Assembly (NCBI GenBank): GCA_911728455.2 | Contig: OU452221.1 | Span: 3,190,290-3,254,289, forward strand | Direction of reading: 5' to 3' | Length of the DNA: 64,000 nt | From: Marthasterias glacialis | Lineage: Eukaryota; Echinodermata; Asteroidea; Forcipulatida; Asteriidae | Shown: piece by piece, positions 10,841-22,800 of the stretch | Layout of the letters: every line of letters starts with the position of its first letter | Position numbering within the stretch: the first letter of the stretch is position 1 | Program-made: the position numbers and the translations under genes | The notes under the pieces: generated by a model | The model's input: the letters and a program-made list of their open reading frames with translations, nothing else | Database searches by the model: none | What the model was told of the DNA's origin: nothing

Positions 10841-13734
10841 TTATTATTTTTATTCTTTGTTTCCGCCCTAAATCCCATAGCATTTGTACACGTTTTTTCT
10901 TTAAGCCTAATATCCTAGAGCGTAAATAGGAAAGCGTTGAATCATACATCAAATTGTAGCTTAGAACATAAGCTTGACTCAGAATGTAAAAAATATTAAA
11001 ATTCTTAATTAATTAGCCACTTTACAGCGAGGTGAAGATTTAATTAGCAAATCTTGAAAGCATCTTATCTCAAAAAGTATACCATCGATCGTCAAACTTG
11101 TTTCAGTTTTAGACTTCTGAGATACTGTAGAAGTGCTTTCCGGCCTAAAATGTGGAACGACGTCACAATTACGTCATCTATTGCGCACTTTCGCCCGTGT
11201 ACAAAACACATGGGATTTTACCAGTTTAACGGTGCTCTTGCTTGCTTTTTTTTAAAACTCAATCTAGTCCTAAACCCAAATATGACCCCTGTTTTTGCGT
11301 TTTTTGTATGTACAGTATATTATAAAGAGTCATTCCTGCGCCGACTGACACAAGTCTACGTTCATTCGCAAAGAATCGAGAAGAATTTGTCTTGCTCTCA
11401 GCACAGAGCGTCGTGTCCGCTCAGATCATCGTTATTCAGCGTGAACGTAGACAATAGAACGCCGTGCTTTGGGACGATGTTGCCCGCGTGTCAGACTTGT
11501 CTGCGCTTGGTCCGGTTCACCGGAAAACGATCTTTTAGGTTTCTTATGCAAACGCATTACTTGAAGCTGAATCGTGAAGGAAACAAGGCTACCCATTCGC
11601 CTGAAACCACGTTTTTAAGGTTCTTGTGCGAACGCATTACTTTGGGAAATCACCGTCTGGCAGACAAAACACTTGGTGGGGATGCAATAGGGCAAGAATT
11701 AGAGCCCAGTGGGGAAATAAAGTATAAAAAGTGAAATTACCTTTTCCATGGCTTTAGGGTCAGTGTTGGATTTGGGGGGTCAAAAGCCAAAATTAACAAC
11801 TCATATCCCATAAATTATTTACTATTTTAGCCCAAGATCATACTCAGTATGACAAAGACACAAACAATGAGGTTTAATATTTTAATATAGAAAACAGCAC
11901 ACAAGGTAAACATTTTCTTTAGCAACCGTTGTTTACATCTCAAATATATTTGTGTATAAATCTAAATACATCAGAACTGAAATGCCACAGAATTGTTACT
12001 ATTCAAACCGGTTTTGTTTCTTCTTTTTTATGTGGACTATACGAAACTAATAAAACAATTGCCATACTACTGTAGTGTTCCTTTTGCATGCACTGCAGTC
12101 AAGCAAGTTTCTAGCCTCTGCCTATCAAAATTACGAAACATAAGGAGAATCAAAATGTACCTCGACTGAGATACTCTCCAAAATGTGGTTTTAGTGCTTT
12201 AGTCCTCTTGTAATGATTAATATTAAATAACAACAATAACTAGTTCTTATGCAGTCCTCTTTTAATGATTAATATCAAATAATAACAATAACTAGTTCTT
12301 ATGTAGCGCATTTTACAATCAATGTGCTTTACATGAATGCCCTGGTCATTGGGCCGATAACATTCCTATAAATCTTTCTCAGCTACCTGGGAGAGTATAC
12401 AGCCCCAGGGGCTGCCGTGGCGCACTGAAGGATTTTCAAACACAATATCAACTTCTACCCTTCGCAGGTACCCATTTATACCCCTAGGTGAAGAGAAGCA
12501 ATTTTAATAGTAAAGCATCTTGCTCGAGGACACAAGTGTCATGGCTGGGATTCAAACTCACACCCCGATGCTTAACCACCAGAACTTGAATTCGATGCCC
12601 TTTACTGGTGCTATGTCATATTGGACACAAATTTAATGATTACAGAATAGTGCACCTCATTTGGTATGTTCCACATCCTTGAGATGACATAATAATATGT
12701 CATTCCCATTTATGAAGGAACTTCAATAGCTACCAGTTAGCCTACAACAGATTCATTTTATACTGCTCCTTTTGTTTATAAATGCTTGATCAAAACTACT
12801 CCAACAGTCTAACATATCTTTTCAGTTTACTGTCATATTACACTCCTCAATTTTTACGTTGGTTGACATCAGACGTTTTTACACACCTTACATGTTTTCA
12901 ATGCACGTTTAATGGTATTATTAACTTTGGATGAGTTACACCATAGATACAATGTATACATTCATTCTGCTAGTAGAACTTACTTCCTGACCCTAATTCC
13001 AGGAGTTGCTAGGCGGAAAAAAAACCCGAAGTGCAATCTTAGGTGCTCTTCACCAAAGAGCAGGAAACCAGATACAAATAACAAATTTTGAATGGTAACT
13101 CATTTCTAGCATCCATACTGTATTTTCTGAGCTTAAAAAGAATCCCAAGGTTCAGGGCTCTGAAGCTAGAATATAAAAAGCATATTACACACGCACGCTT
13201 ATGTTCTAAATTATTTGTTCAGTACTCAAACAATAGTGATAGTGTGACATCATCTGCAAGGGGTTTCTTCCCAAACAATATAAAGGAAATGAACAATTAA
13301 GTTTATCAGTAATGACTATAATCAGTAGGAATGTCACAGTAAAATTTCACTATTACAGGTATGATATATGGTCCTTGAAAAGAAGGAACATTTTATTGAG
13401 TACAAGGGTTGACTAACATGTTCACAAGTCATGGTGTAGGCTTTAATAGACTTTTCAGGCTATTTAATCACAATTTTCTGCTTTTTCCTAAGGGCAAGAA
13501 ATCGGAAATCAGACTAAAGTGGGCCAAATATCATACCAGCAATTATCAGTACGAGTATAACAAGATTTTAATATCTAATGTCAAATGTGTACATGGCAGT
13601 GATGCATGAGGAAACTGTGCCTATGAAACAGAAGTCAAGAAATAATTGCACAAAGTAATTTATATAATGTGCAATATCAAATTCGATCATAATCGGAACA
13701 GCCCTGTGTTTGTCCACAAACGCTTAAGCTCTAG
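10841..13734. repeat. Tandem unit 2 (2.9 kb)
   Basis: Near-identical to unit 1. It starts directly after the CTAG end of unit 1 and ends with the same hairpin plus CTAG. The 226-codon frame is again open (11054-11734). The high identity points to a recent duplication, so conservation of that frame is not evidence for coding. Confidence 0.9.
12278..12603 (-). mobile_element. SINE-like element in tandem unit 2
   Basis: Near-identical copy of 9390-9713, duplicated with the surrounding unit rather than inserted separately. Confidence 0.6.
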
Positions 13735-14470
13735 TTAGAATTACTTCTGTGTCTTCTTGAAAAGACTTGCTTGGTTTTGTTCACGGGATTGACACCGAAA
13801 ATACAGAGTATGGCTAAAATTAAATTCAATGTTTTACTTTTCAGCAAAACTTTTGCTTAATCAAGTTAGCAGTAAACTTATAAATTTGTGACATGCATTG
13901 TTACAAGAAGTTGTGATAGCGCTCTGATGTACCACAGGGGCTATTTCCGACCGTATGTGCCAAGGTGGAAACTCACAGCTTACTTGATTGGTTAAAATCA
14001 TTGTATAATTTACATGTGTGATTACTATATTGTTCTTAAATTTAATTGGGCACAGTATGACCACAGGTTCGGGTCACGTGTGCCCATATTTGTTGCCCCC
14101 GTGTGCGTCAGTTGTAATACTGACATGGTTCGGGTCAGGTGTACCCATAATGTTTTGCCCCCGTGTGCAAATCATTTAGTCAGTTCTAATGCTGACATTG
14201 TTTGGGTCTGGTGTACCCCTTTATTTTGCCCCCGTGTGCAATTTATTGTTTCAAGGGCAGTGTATGCCCTAAAAGGTTGGGGAGAGGTGTGCCCCGAATA
14301 AGGTTTTATGTGCGGCAGGATAGCCAAACAGTTTTCGGCATCCGGCACAATTTATTTGCGGAAAATAAAAAACAGTTTTCAAGGCTGTGACATTGAATCA
14401 ATCAAAAATAACATGTTCCTTTGTCTCATTTGAATCTGCGTATAACACACGCTTATAAATTCCCGTTTAC
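13735..14470. other. Unique sequence with short tandem repeat
   Basis: This is the part of the replacement segment after the Helentron-like array. Apart from the three-copy repeat at 14069-14250 I see no gene or repeat. Confidence 0.5.
14069..14250. repeat. Three-copy degenerate tandem repeat
   Basis: Three units of roughly 60-75 bases, each with a GGGTCNNGTGTNCCC start and a TTGCCCCCGTGTGC core. Two units also carry CAGTT-TAAT-CTGACAT. The copies are diverged. Confidence 0.65.
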
Positions 14471-14711
14471 CCAGAGGAAGAACGCGGTCATTTCGACAAT
14501 TAAAATCTGTCGATACATTAGGTCTGAAAATATTAACAGTTTGTATTGAACCATACGTTTTGGTTGGCTTTGGATCATACGTTGTGGGCATGGAAGAAAA
14601 CCGATCGCACGCGTGCTTGGCTCGAATAAACTGTATGATGTATATCACTTTTATCAGAAGGGTCGCCGTAAGTAAACCGAATAAAAGGACATCTATGACC
14701 CGGGAACCCAT
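14471..14711 (-). CDS. Possible first exon, type II membrane protein
   Basis: An open frame starting at the ATG at 14711 lies in a strong start context (CAAGATGG). It encodes a short basic tail (MGSR), one hydrophobic segment (about residues 5-29, core VLLFGLLTATLLIKVIYII) and a polar stem with NVST and a Cys. A GT donor (CTCTGG/GTAAACG) lies at 14470-14471, so an exon of 241 bases is plausible. This signal-anchor build is typical of Golgi glycosyltransferases and sulfotransferases, but no catalytic region is seen and I do not assign a function. No following exon was found towards lower coordinates. It may be a captured fragment, or chance. It lies inside the segment that replaced the plexin cytoplasmic exons. 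Confidence 0.3.
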
Positions 14712-15299
14712 CTTGCCTCGTGTTAATATAAATAAAGCTCTACGTGGTATCACTGATATTATATATCATTTTTAAAATGTTGATCGTGTTTACTCTCAAA
14801 TGGTGCCTGTTTTGAGAGTTCAGTAACCTATACCTTTTAAAACTCCCGCCCCTAATGCAACCATACACACCCCCTTTCCGATCGATCCCCTTAATCCCCC
14901 TCAAATGGCCCGTGAGTAAAAGTAATGAATCTAACGGTACTTTGTGTTGACTGCTAGGTTCATTCACTCCTTTCCCTCTACACTATACGCGAATGGTGCT
15001 GAAAATATCAACTAAGATGGAAGTAAACATTCATAGACCGTTATACAATAACATTATGATTGCACCATCACTTGTAATCATTTCATCTTTTATACAATAG
15101 GTCAAACTGTTCCCAATTTTTTACCCTTTCTCCCCCGTTATGTCCTCTTTCCCATAGACTAGGTCAACTTCACCCTTATTATACAGTCATACCTCATTTC
15201 CATATTCCTATCATATTCCTATCATATTTCCGGTACAGTTTGACCTTTCATGGTCCGTTGCACCCAAGGTCAAAGTGTACCAGAGAGTCTACACCAACT
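14712..15299. other. No gene seen
   Basis: The last part of the replacement segment. It is AT- and C-rich single-copy sequence without a recognisable feature. Homology to the gene B locus resumes at about 15300 (ACCCCTGTTACAAAA). Confidence 0.5.
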
Positions 15300-15395
15300 A
15301 CTAATACCCCTGTTACAAAAAGTACAAAAATAAATGAAAATACTAAAATATTCACATTTCTTTAAAACTTTAGTAGTGGGACCTTGTAACATGTG

Positions 15396-15420
15396 CTTCA
15401 ACCAGTGCTTCTTTATTATA
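15396..15420 (-). pseudogene. Relic of plexin cytoplasmic exon (truncated)
   Basis: The acceptor (TGTACAG) and the first 25 bases of the exon found whole at 56345-56475 are preserved (coding YNKEALVE). The rest of the exon and its donor are gone, and intron sequence follows at once, giving an in-frame stop within a few codons. The deleted part corresponds to about 56086-56450. It lies beyond the gene A stop codon. Confidence 0.8.
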
Positions 15421-15965
15421 CTGTACACAAAGGAAGAACTAACCTTATTCAGGAAAATTGGTAAAAGATTTTGGCATCTATAGACTTCCATGATTATATT
15501 GAACAAAAGGTGAAACGATGCTGGTCACTCTGTTTGAATGTCTTTGTATTTTGGTTGTGAGTCGGTTTGCCGGGTTACTTTGTTCCAGTCAACTATGTTT
15601 CTTGTGAAGGAGTACATGATGTGGTTGTGTATAGTTTTAAGTTCCTGGATGTATCCTCGGTTGTAGAAGTCTTAACTTTTGAAGCTTTTGGAGTTTAAAG
15701 GTCATGTTCAAAGAACTGAATTAAAGCTTAAAGGATACTGATCCACAGTTGATTTTTATTTGGCATGTGATGACTTGTCGCTGAGAGATAGACTTGATAA
15801 ACTCTTTTATCTGTCAGTGTATAAGGACTTCAGACATGACTTGAAAGCTGACCCTGAGGACTTCAGACTTCAGACTTCAGATATACTCAAGATTTGTCTT
15901 CATTTAATTAAATGCTAACTCTGCTTGTGAGGATCTTTGAGTCTCCTGTGTTGATCACTAATTAC

Positions 15966-16108
15966 CTCTTCGTCCGTTGTGGTTGGTCGGACCTCTTGTC
16001 CAATGAACAACATGTTAGTGGCGTAGTCACGGTGACTCACAAACGGCATCCCTCTCTCTTCCACGTCACTTGTCAGCTGGAAAATGTCAAAGTTTCTTTG
16101 AGAAAATC
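15966..16108 (-). pseudogene. Relic plexin juxtamembrane exon, intact but after stop
   Basis: Identical in sequence to the functional exon at 57007-57149, with acceptor CTTCAG and donor GAG/GTAATT. It encodes the start of the first GAP-region segment ([17 protein letters not shown], matching the plexin GIPFLDYRTYA pattern). In gene A it lies downstream of the in-frame TAA at 16657-16659, so it would be 3' untranslated if spliced. Confidence 0.8.
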
Positions 16109-16289
16109 CTGAAGTAAAAAAAAAGTATAATCCCATAAAAAGTTGGATGGTGATTAATAGATTATCTAAGTTAAGAAGTGATCTTTTCAAAGTTTTATTG
16201 GCCGTAGGGGCCAGAGCTGCTTCAGCAGACTAACTTGCTAAGAACCGAAAAATCTTGCAAAGCGGAAACCGGTGACGGATCAACATACT

Positions 16290-16463
16290 GGGGTCCAATT
16301 TCGTAGAGCTGCTTAAGTAAGAAAGTAGCTAAGCACAAAAATTTATGCTTACCACAATAAGGTTACCAGCCAAAATGCCATGTCGCGTGTACGTTTTGTG
16401 ACTGGACCCCTGCCTAGTTTTGCTTAGCAGAAAATTGTTACACAGCTCTATGAAATTGGGCCC
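16290..16463. mobile_element. Foldback MITE (CCAATTTC.TAGAGCTGCTTAAG family)
   Basis: The ends GGTCCAATTTCGTAGAGCTG and CAGCTCTATGAAATTGGGCC are inverted, with an internal ACCACAATAAGGTTACCAGC block. The orthologous copy is at 57340-57532. More copies lie at 50612, 50794 and 53439. Confidence 0.7.
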
Positions 16464-16613
16464 AGGTCATGCCCATTGTTTGCCACTGGTTCACTGCTAT
16501 TTTAGGCCTGGTAGAAATGTTTTTCTTAGCAAAAAATTTTGCTTATCAGGAAATGGCACCCTGCTCAGATATTTTGACAAAAAATAAAGCACATTTCCGC
16601 CTCATTTTCTTAC

Positions 16614-16806
16614 CTTTCTTAATCTCTACAAGAAAATCTTTCTGTAAAACTAGCATTTACTGCCTGGATCTGTACAGCCGAAACGACAGGACTACGGTTA
16701 TGCAGACCAAGATGTTGAAAATCACTGCACTGACCACACTGATGGCCACACTGGCGGCAGGATAAGATATGTAGCCAATGCGGAACTGTAGGTTGTTGTG
16801 CATCAC
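16614..16806 (-). CDS. Gene A exon 20: transmembrane segment and stop
   Basis: Acceptor CTCAG, donor AAAG/GTAAG. It encodes the end of IPT6, a hydrophobic helix (core [20 protein letters not shown]) and RLYRSRQ, then TAA. It is 6 bases shorter than gene B's exon (57681-57879). After the stop the frame is the same as in B, so only the stop codon separates it from the relic downstream exons. Confidence 0.9.
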
Positions 16807-19800
16807 CTGAGTTTTTAAGGTACAAAACAAATTCTAAGTTTGAAGCTGTCACAAAAGGATCAAAGTCAAACTGAGAACTGACTCTTGAGTTACCATGACA
16901 AACAGGTAGCCCTCTCTCTGTGTCTTGGCTCATGAAGTCCTTGTATAATGTGGTTGTTTTTCAGTAAAAATTCCAAGTGAATTTTGTCTAAGACCTACCC
17001 AGACCACGGGAAGCCCTCTCCCTTTTTCTTGGCCCATGAAGTCCCCGGCAGATGGTTGTTCCTCAGGTAAATCACAGTTAAGAGTCGTTTCAGTAATGTA
17101 GATCACAGGACATGTTGCATTTCCGACATAAACGATAACTTCTGAGGACGTTATAGCAAGGTCGATATAATTACCCTGAAGAGTGAGAAAGAAAAGTTAA
17201 AAAAAAAGAAGAGGATGATTCAACATTTCATCCCTAAACAATCATTGAACTTAAAAGGATTTGTTTTTCAGCTAGCCAAAGAAACTTGTCAAGGACAGAA
17301 AAAACATAAAATATTCAGTAAAGAGTTGTTTGTAATTGATGAGCATGCCCACAAGGGGTCACCCCCTCACCACCCAACCCGCATTTGAAATCTTGACCTT
17401 TTGAGATTAAATTTCACCGTATATTACTGTATTTTACTTTTATGTACATTAGTCAATGATTAAAACATTTTTTCCATTTACATGCAAACAAGGTATTTGT
17501 TTTTACCTCCACATCAGATTATACTAAAAAAAATAGTAAACAGCATAACAAGAGCACTGACAAGGGGCTTGCTTAAGAGGAATGAAAATGTACACTACAA
17601 ATTTATTGGGCCAAAAGTTTCCCCCAAGAAAACAAATTGTGAACCCCTTATTCCATGTAGTTTTAGCTTATTGTTCCCTGTGGTTTTAGCTTATTGCTCC
17701 CTGTAGTTTTAGCTTATTGTTCCCAGTAGTTTTAGCTTATTGTTCCCAGTAGTTTTAGCTTATTGTTCTCCGTAGTTTTAGCTTATTGTTCCCTGTAGTT
17801 TAAGCTTATTGTTCCCTGTAGTTTTAGCTTATCGTTCCCTGTAGTTCTAGCTTATTGTTCCCTGTAGTTTTAGCTTATTGTTCCCTGTAGTTTTAGCTTA
17901 TTGTTCCCTTTAGTTTTATCTTATTGTTCTCCGTAGTTTTAGCTTATTGTTCCCTGTAGTTTAAGCTTATTGCTCCCTGTAGTTTTAGCTTATTGTTCCC
18001 GGTAGTTTTAGCTTATTGTTCCCAGTAGTTTTACCTTACAGTTCCCAGTAGTTTAAGCTTATTGTTCCCTTTAGTTTTATCTTATTGTTCCCTGTAGTTT
18101 TAGCTTATTGTTCCCAGTAGTTTTAGCTTATTGTTCCCAGTAGTTTTACCTTACAGTTCCCAGTAGTTTAAGCTTATTGTTCCCTTTAGTTTTATCTTAT
18201 TGTTCCCTGTAGTTTTAGCTTATTGTTCCCAGTAGTTTTAGCTTATTGTTCCCTGTAGTTTAAGCTTATTGTTCCCTGTAGTTTTAGCTTATTGTTCCCT
18301 GTAGTTTTAGCTTATTGTTCCCTGTAGTTTAAGCTTAATGTTCCCTGTAGTTTTACCTTACAGTTCCCTGTAGTTTTAGCTTATTGTTCCCTGTAGTTTT
18401 AGCTTATTGTTCCCTGTAGTTTTAGCTTATTGTTCCCTGTAGTTTTAGCTTATTGTTCCCTGTAGTTTTAGCTTATTGTTCCCTGTAGTTTTAGCTTATT
18501 GTTCCCTGTAGTTTAAGCTTAATGTTCCCTGTAGTTTTACCTTACAGTTCCCTGTAGTTTTAGCTTATTGTTCCCTGTAGTTTTATCTTATTGTTCTCCG
18601 TAAGTTTAAGCTTATTGTTCCCTTTAGTTTTATCTTATTGTTCCCTGTAGTTTTAGCTTATTGTTCCCAGTAGTTTTAGCTTATTGTTCCCTGTAGTTTT
18701 AGCTTATTGTTCCCAGTAGTTTTAGCTTATTGTTCCCAGTAGTTTTAGCTTATTGTTCCCTGTAGTTTTAGCTTATTGTTCCCTGTAGTTTTAGCTTATT
18801 GTTCCCAGTAGTTTTATAGCTTATTGTTCCCTGTAGTTTAAGCTTATTGTTCCCTGTAGTTTTAGCTTATTGTTCCCTGTAGTTTTAGCTTATTGTTCCC
18901 TGTAGTTTTAGCTTATTGTTCCCTGTAGTTTTAGCTTATTGTTCCCTGTAGTTTTAGCTTATTGTTCCCTGTAGTTTTACCTTACAGTTCCCAGTAGTTT
19001 TACCTTACAGTTCCCAGTAGTTTTAGCTTATTGTTCCCTGTAGTTTTAGCTTATTGTTCCCTGTAGTTTTAGCTTATTGTTCCCTGTAGTTTTACCTTAC
19101 AGTTCCCAGTAGTTTTAGCTTATTGTTCCCTGTAGTTTTAGCTTATTGTTCCCTGTAGTTTTAGCTTATTGTTCCCTGTAGTTTTACCTTACAGTTCCCA
19201 GTAGTTTTAGCTTATTGTTCCCTGTAGTTTTATCTTATTGGTCCCTGTAGTTTTAGCTTATTGTTCCCGGTAGTTTTAGCTTACTGTTCCCAGTAGTTTT
19301 AACTTATTGTTCCCTGTAGTTTTAGCTTACTGTTCCCTGTAGTTTTATCTTATTGTTCCCTGTAGTTTTAGCTTATTGGTCCCTGTAGTTTTAGCTTATT
19401 GTTCCCTGTAGTTTTAGCTTACTGTTCCCAGTAGTTTTAACTTATTGTTCCCTGTAGTTTTAGCTTACTGTTCCCTGTAGTTTTAGCTTACTGTCCCCAG
19501 TAGTTTTAGCTTATTGTTCCCTGTAGTTTTAGCTTATTGTTCCCTGTAGTTTTACCTTACAGTTCCCAGTAGTTTTAGCTTATTGTTCCCTGTAGTTTTA
19601 TCTTATTGGTCCCTGTAGTTTTAGCTTATTGTTCCCTGTAGTTTTAGCTTATTGTTCCCTGTAGTTTTAGCTTATTGTTCCCTGTAGTTTTAGCTTATTG
19701 TTCCCTGTAGTTTTAGCTTATTGTTCCCGGTAGTTTTAGCTTATTGTTCCCTGTAGTTTTAGCTTATTGTTCCCAGTAGTTTTAGCTTATTGTTCCCTGT

Positions 19801-22800
19801 AGTTTTACCTTACAGTTCCCTGTAGTTTAAGCTGATTGTTCCCTGTAGTTTTAGCTTACTGTCCCCAGTAGTTTTAGCTTATTGTTCCCAGTAGTTTTAG
19901 CTTATTGTTCCCTGTAGTTTTACCTTACAGTTCCCAGTAGTTTAAGCTTATTATTCCCTGTAGTTTTAGCTTATTGTTCCATGTAGTTTTAGCTTATTGT
20001 TCCCAGTAGTTTTAGCTTACTATTCCCAGTAGTTTTAGCTTATTGTTCCCTGTAGTTTTACCTTACAGTTCCCAGTAGTTTAAGCTTAATGTTCCCTGTA
20101 GTTTTAGCTTATTGTTCCCAGTACTTTTAGCTTATTGTTTGCCGCTGGCTTAAGAATAATCATTGAACATTTAAGCTTTTTGTTAGCCTCACCTTGATTG
20201 TCATTAACTGATCAGTCTTCTCATACAAATCATTTTTAAACTTGTCATACTCCGGATTGGGAAAGAACTCCAAGTCAACCCCATTGTGTACTGACCACAT
20301 TAAGAGGTCACTGACACCATCCATAATGAAGCCAAAGGCCACGTTAAGTTGAGATAGAGAACTGCTTGTGGCTGAGGTTAAGTTAGGAGTCCGACAGGAC
20401 ATCATTACGTCACTTTTAATGCTACAATTCTGGAGATAAATTTACACAAATACTTAAAAAAAATAATGTACATGTAAATTAATGTTTTTATAATTTTAAG
20501 TCTGGAAGAAAAAACAATTGTGCAGAATCTTCTTTGATCAGTTATCTTTTGTTAGATTTTAACTGTAGATTTTGGAATCGAACCCATGTGTTTTCATGCT
20601 CTTGGTGGGAATCGAACCCATTGCTCTTGGTAGGATATGAACCAAATATTTTCCATGCAGTTGGTGGGAATTAAAACCATTGCTCTTGGTAGGAAGTGAA
20701 CCCTATATTTTCCATGCTCTTGGTGGGAAGTGAGCCTATGATTTTCTCTGCTCCTGGTGGGAATTGTACCCATGATTTTCCATGCTCTTGGTGGGAATTG
20801 AACCCATGATCTTCCATGCTCTTGGTGGGGAGTGAACCCATGATTTTCCATGCTCTTGATGGGAAGTGAGTCTATGATTTTCCATGCTCTTGGTAGGAAT
20901 TGAACTCCTGATTTTCCATGTTCTTGGTGGGAAGTGAGCCTATGATTTTCCATGCTCTTGGTGGGAAGTGAGCCTATGATTTTCTCTGCTCCTGGTGGGA
21001 ATTGAACCCATGATTTTCCATGCTCGTGGTGGGAACTGAACCCATGACTACTGGTGTTCTAGATCAGTTGTCTGAAGCTCTCATGAACAACACTTGCTAA
21101 ATTGACAAGTAACATACAACACGTAAATTCCTATGTTTGCCATCAATTCACTAAACTGAGGTGAAACGTTGTGAAGGTTATAAACTGGCGACTCACCTCC
21201 ACAAACTCGATATGATTTTTGGTGATTGGTGTAGGAACTGTAACAGCAATTGAAGCCATCTGGGTAGTGGTAAGATACATCCCTCTGACAATCATCATCC
21301 GACCACCCCTAAGAATTTTTAAAATTGTTAAAATAGAGTCACTTAATTACAATCAATCATTGCTCAAAGCGCCGTACAGTGAGGGAGCATCTCAAACATT
21401 GGGCACGTTTGAGGCGCAAAGGAAAGTTGCATGCTCGTGGTTCAATGGACTGCCAGAACGTTCCACTGGACCACCTGCATGCCGAGCTAAGAACGTTCCA
21501 TAGGAACGTTCCATGGGAACATTCCACCTGTAATATTATTGGCAGTTGCTTCACTCATTGGCGGATCATGTATACCAATACGAAGTTCTACACAGGCCTG
21601 TGACATTTCCCAGATTTGTCTCGTTTCTTTTTACAAATTCATGTTTGAAGCCTCATCCTCAAAACAAAGGTATGTTTGCTTTGTCTGTATTTGGTTTACA
21701 GTAGCACAAGTTTCAGACACGTTCTTTGATGGAAATATGCCTGTGAGAGTAACAAGATCTTAAATTGAACTTCAGGACCCAAATAATAAATAGCTAATCT
21801 AATAATGGAAAGCCACATTTTTTTTCTTCTTAATTTTATGCATTCAAATTCAGAATAAGTCCTTTTCATTGGCACTTATTTCACAAATTCTTTACAACCG
21901 TGTTTAGCTTCAAGTGATACTTTACTGATCAAACTGCAACCTGAACTTACAATTGTGCAGAAAGCAAGTCAAGTGAAACATTGTTAAAATTTAACAATTT
22001 AATTGCATGAGACAAATAAGAGTTAGGCTATATAGTGATGTACCATAGGGCTATGGATATGCTATGCATTTACGATACTCACGCAATGATGCTGGTAGTT
22101 GGACTGACTTCAGTAATGACCGGGTTGTTGGTGAAAGTGTAATTCTGGTTGGTGTTTTGTACTACCCCATCAAAAGACATCTTGAGCGTCCCTATCTCCC
22201 CAACAGACCCCATGGTGCTTGTGCACAACGCTCCTCCTTCAAAAGTGCTGTCAAATTTCCCAGAATGTGATAGGCTTTTAAATACTAAATTTCGTCTTTA
22301 AATCGTACAATTCATCAACTAGATTTTGGAAGAGCACATTCATCTAGTTCTCAATAAATGAACCATGAAAACATCTCATTAAAAAAGGTGGTAACATTTT
22401 TGAGAAAACAAAAAATAAATGGTTTACATTTTATAATACTGAGTCCTGCAGAAAAAAACAAATAAATAGGGTACTCAGATGGGATTTCAGCCTCCAACAT
22501 GCATTCTATAGTAGGTATCTTAACTGCTAGACCACCAAGCATGCTTAGTGACAAGAGTCAAGTTTGAATCCTGTAATTGGTGTAATAATTGCATGGGGAA
22601 ATCGTTTTTGTTTCCATCCATTTCATAAAGGGATACTTTTGAGACGCTGGCAGCAGCACACACAACAGTCCTTTTTGCCAGTTCTGAGCATGCACGCACA
22701 TGCTCAGTAGTGCTCTGTTCTGAGCATGCGTACTATTTGTGAGAAAGGTGAAAAAGGACCGTCCAAATTAAGTCTCCCATCTGAATTTAGCTCTTCTGCT

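Larger units (their letters stand above)
7818..13734. mobile_element. Tandem Helentron-like non-autonomous element
   Basis: Two direct units of about 2.9 kb (7936-10840 and 10841-13734) are nearly identical. The 5' end has two 59-base repeats (7818-7876, 7877-7935), each opening with a palindrome whose arm is AGCTGTTCCGAC. Both units end with TCGGAACAGC (the inverse of the 5' arm), a small hairpin GTGTTTGT/ACAAACGC and CTAG followed by TT. Subterminal inverted repeats, a 3' hairpin, a CTAG terminus, a nearby (ATT)n tract and head-to-tail arrangement are described for Helentrons and their non-autonomous derivatives. No Rep/helicase frame is present. Each unit holds an open frame of 226 codons (8165-8845, 11054-11734), differing at about one residue, with no recognisable domain. 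The family assignment is inference. Confidence 0.55.

Noticed and set aside
17644-20130. CRISPR-like array
   Set aside because: Units are contiguous with no unique spacers and the genome is eukaryotic; it is a minisatellite.
20594-20953. Minus-strand open frame of MENH/EHGKSG repeats (and similar frames at 59626-59979)
   Set aside because: Produced by the 34-base minisatellite; intronic and not preserved between copies.
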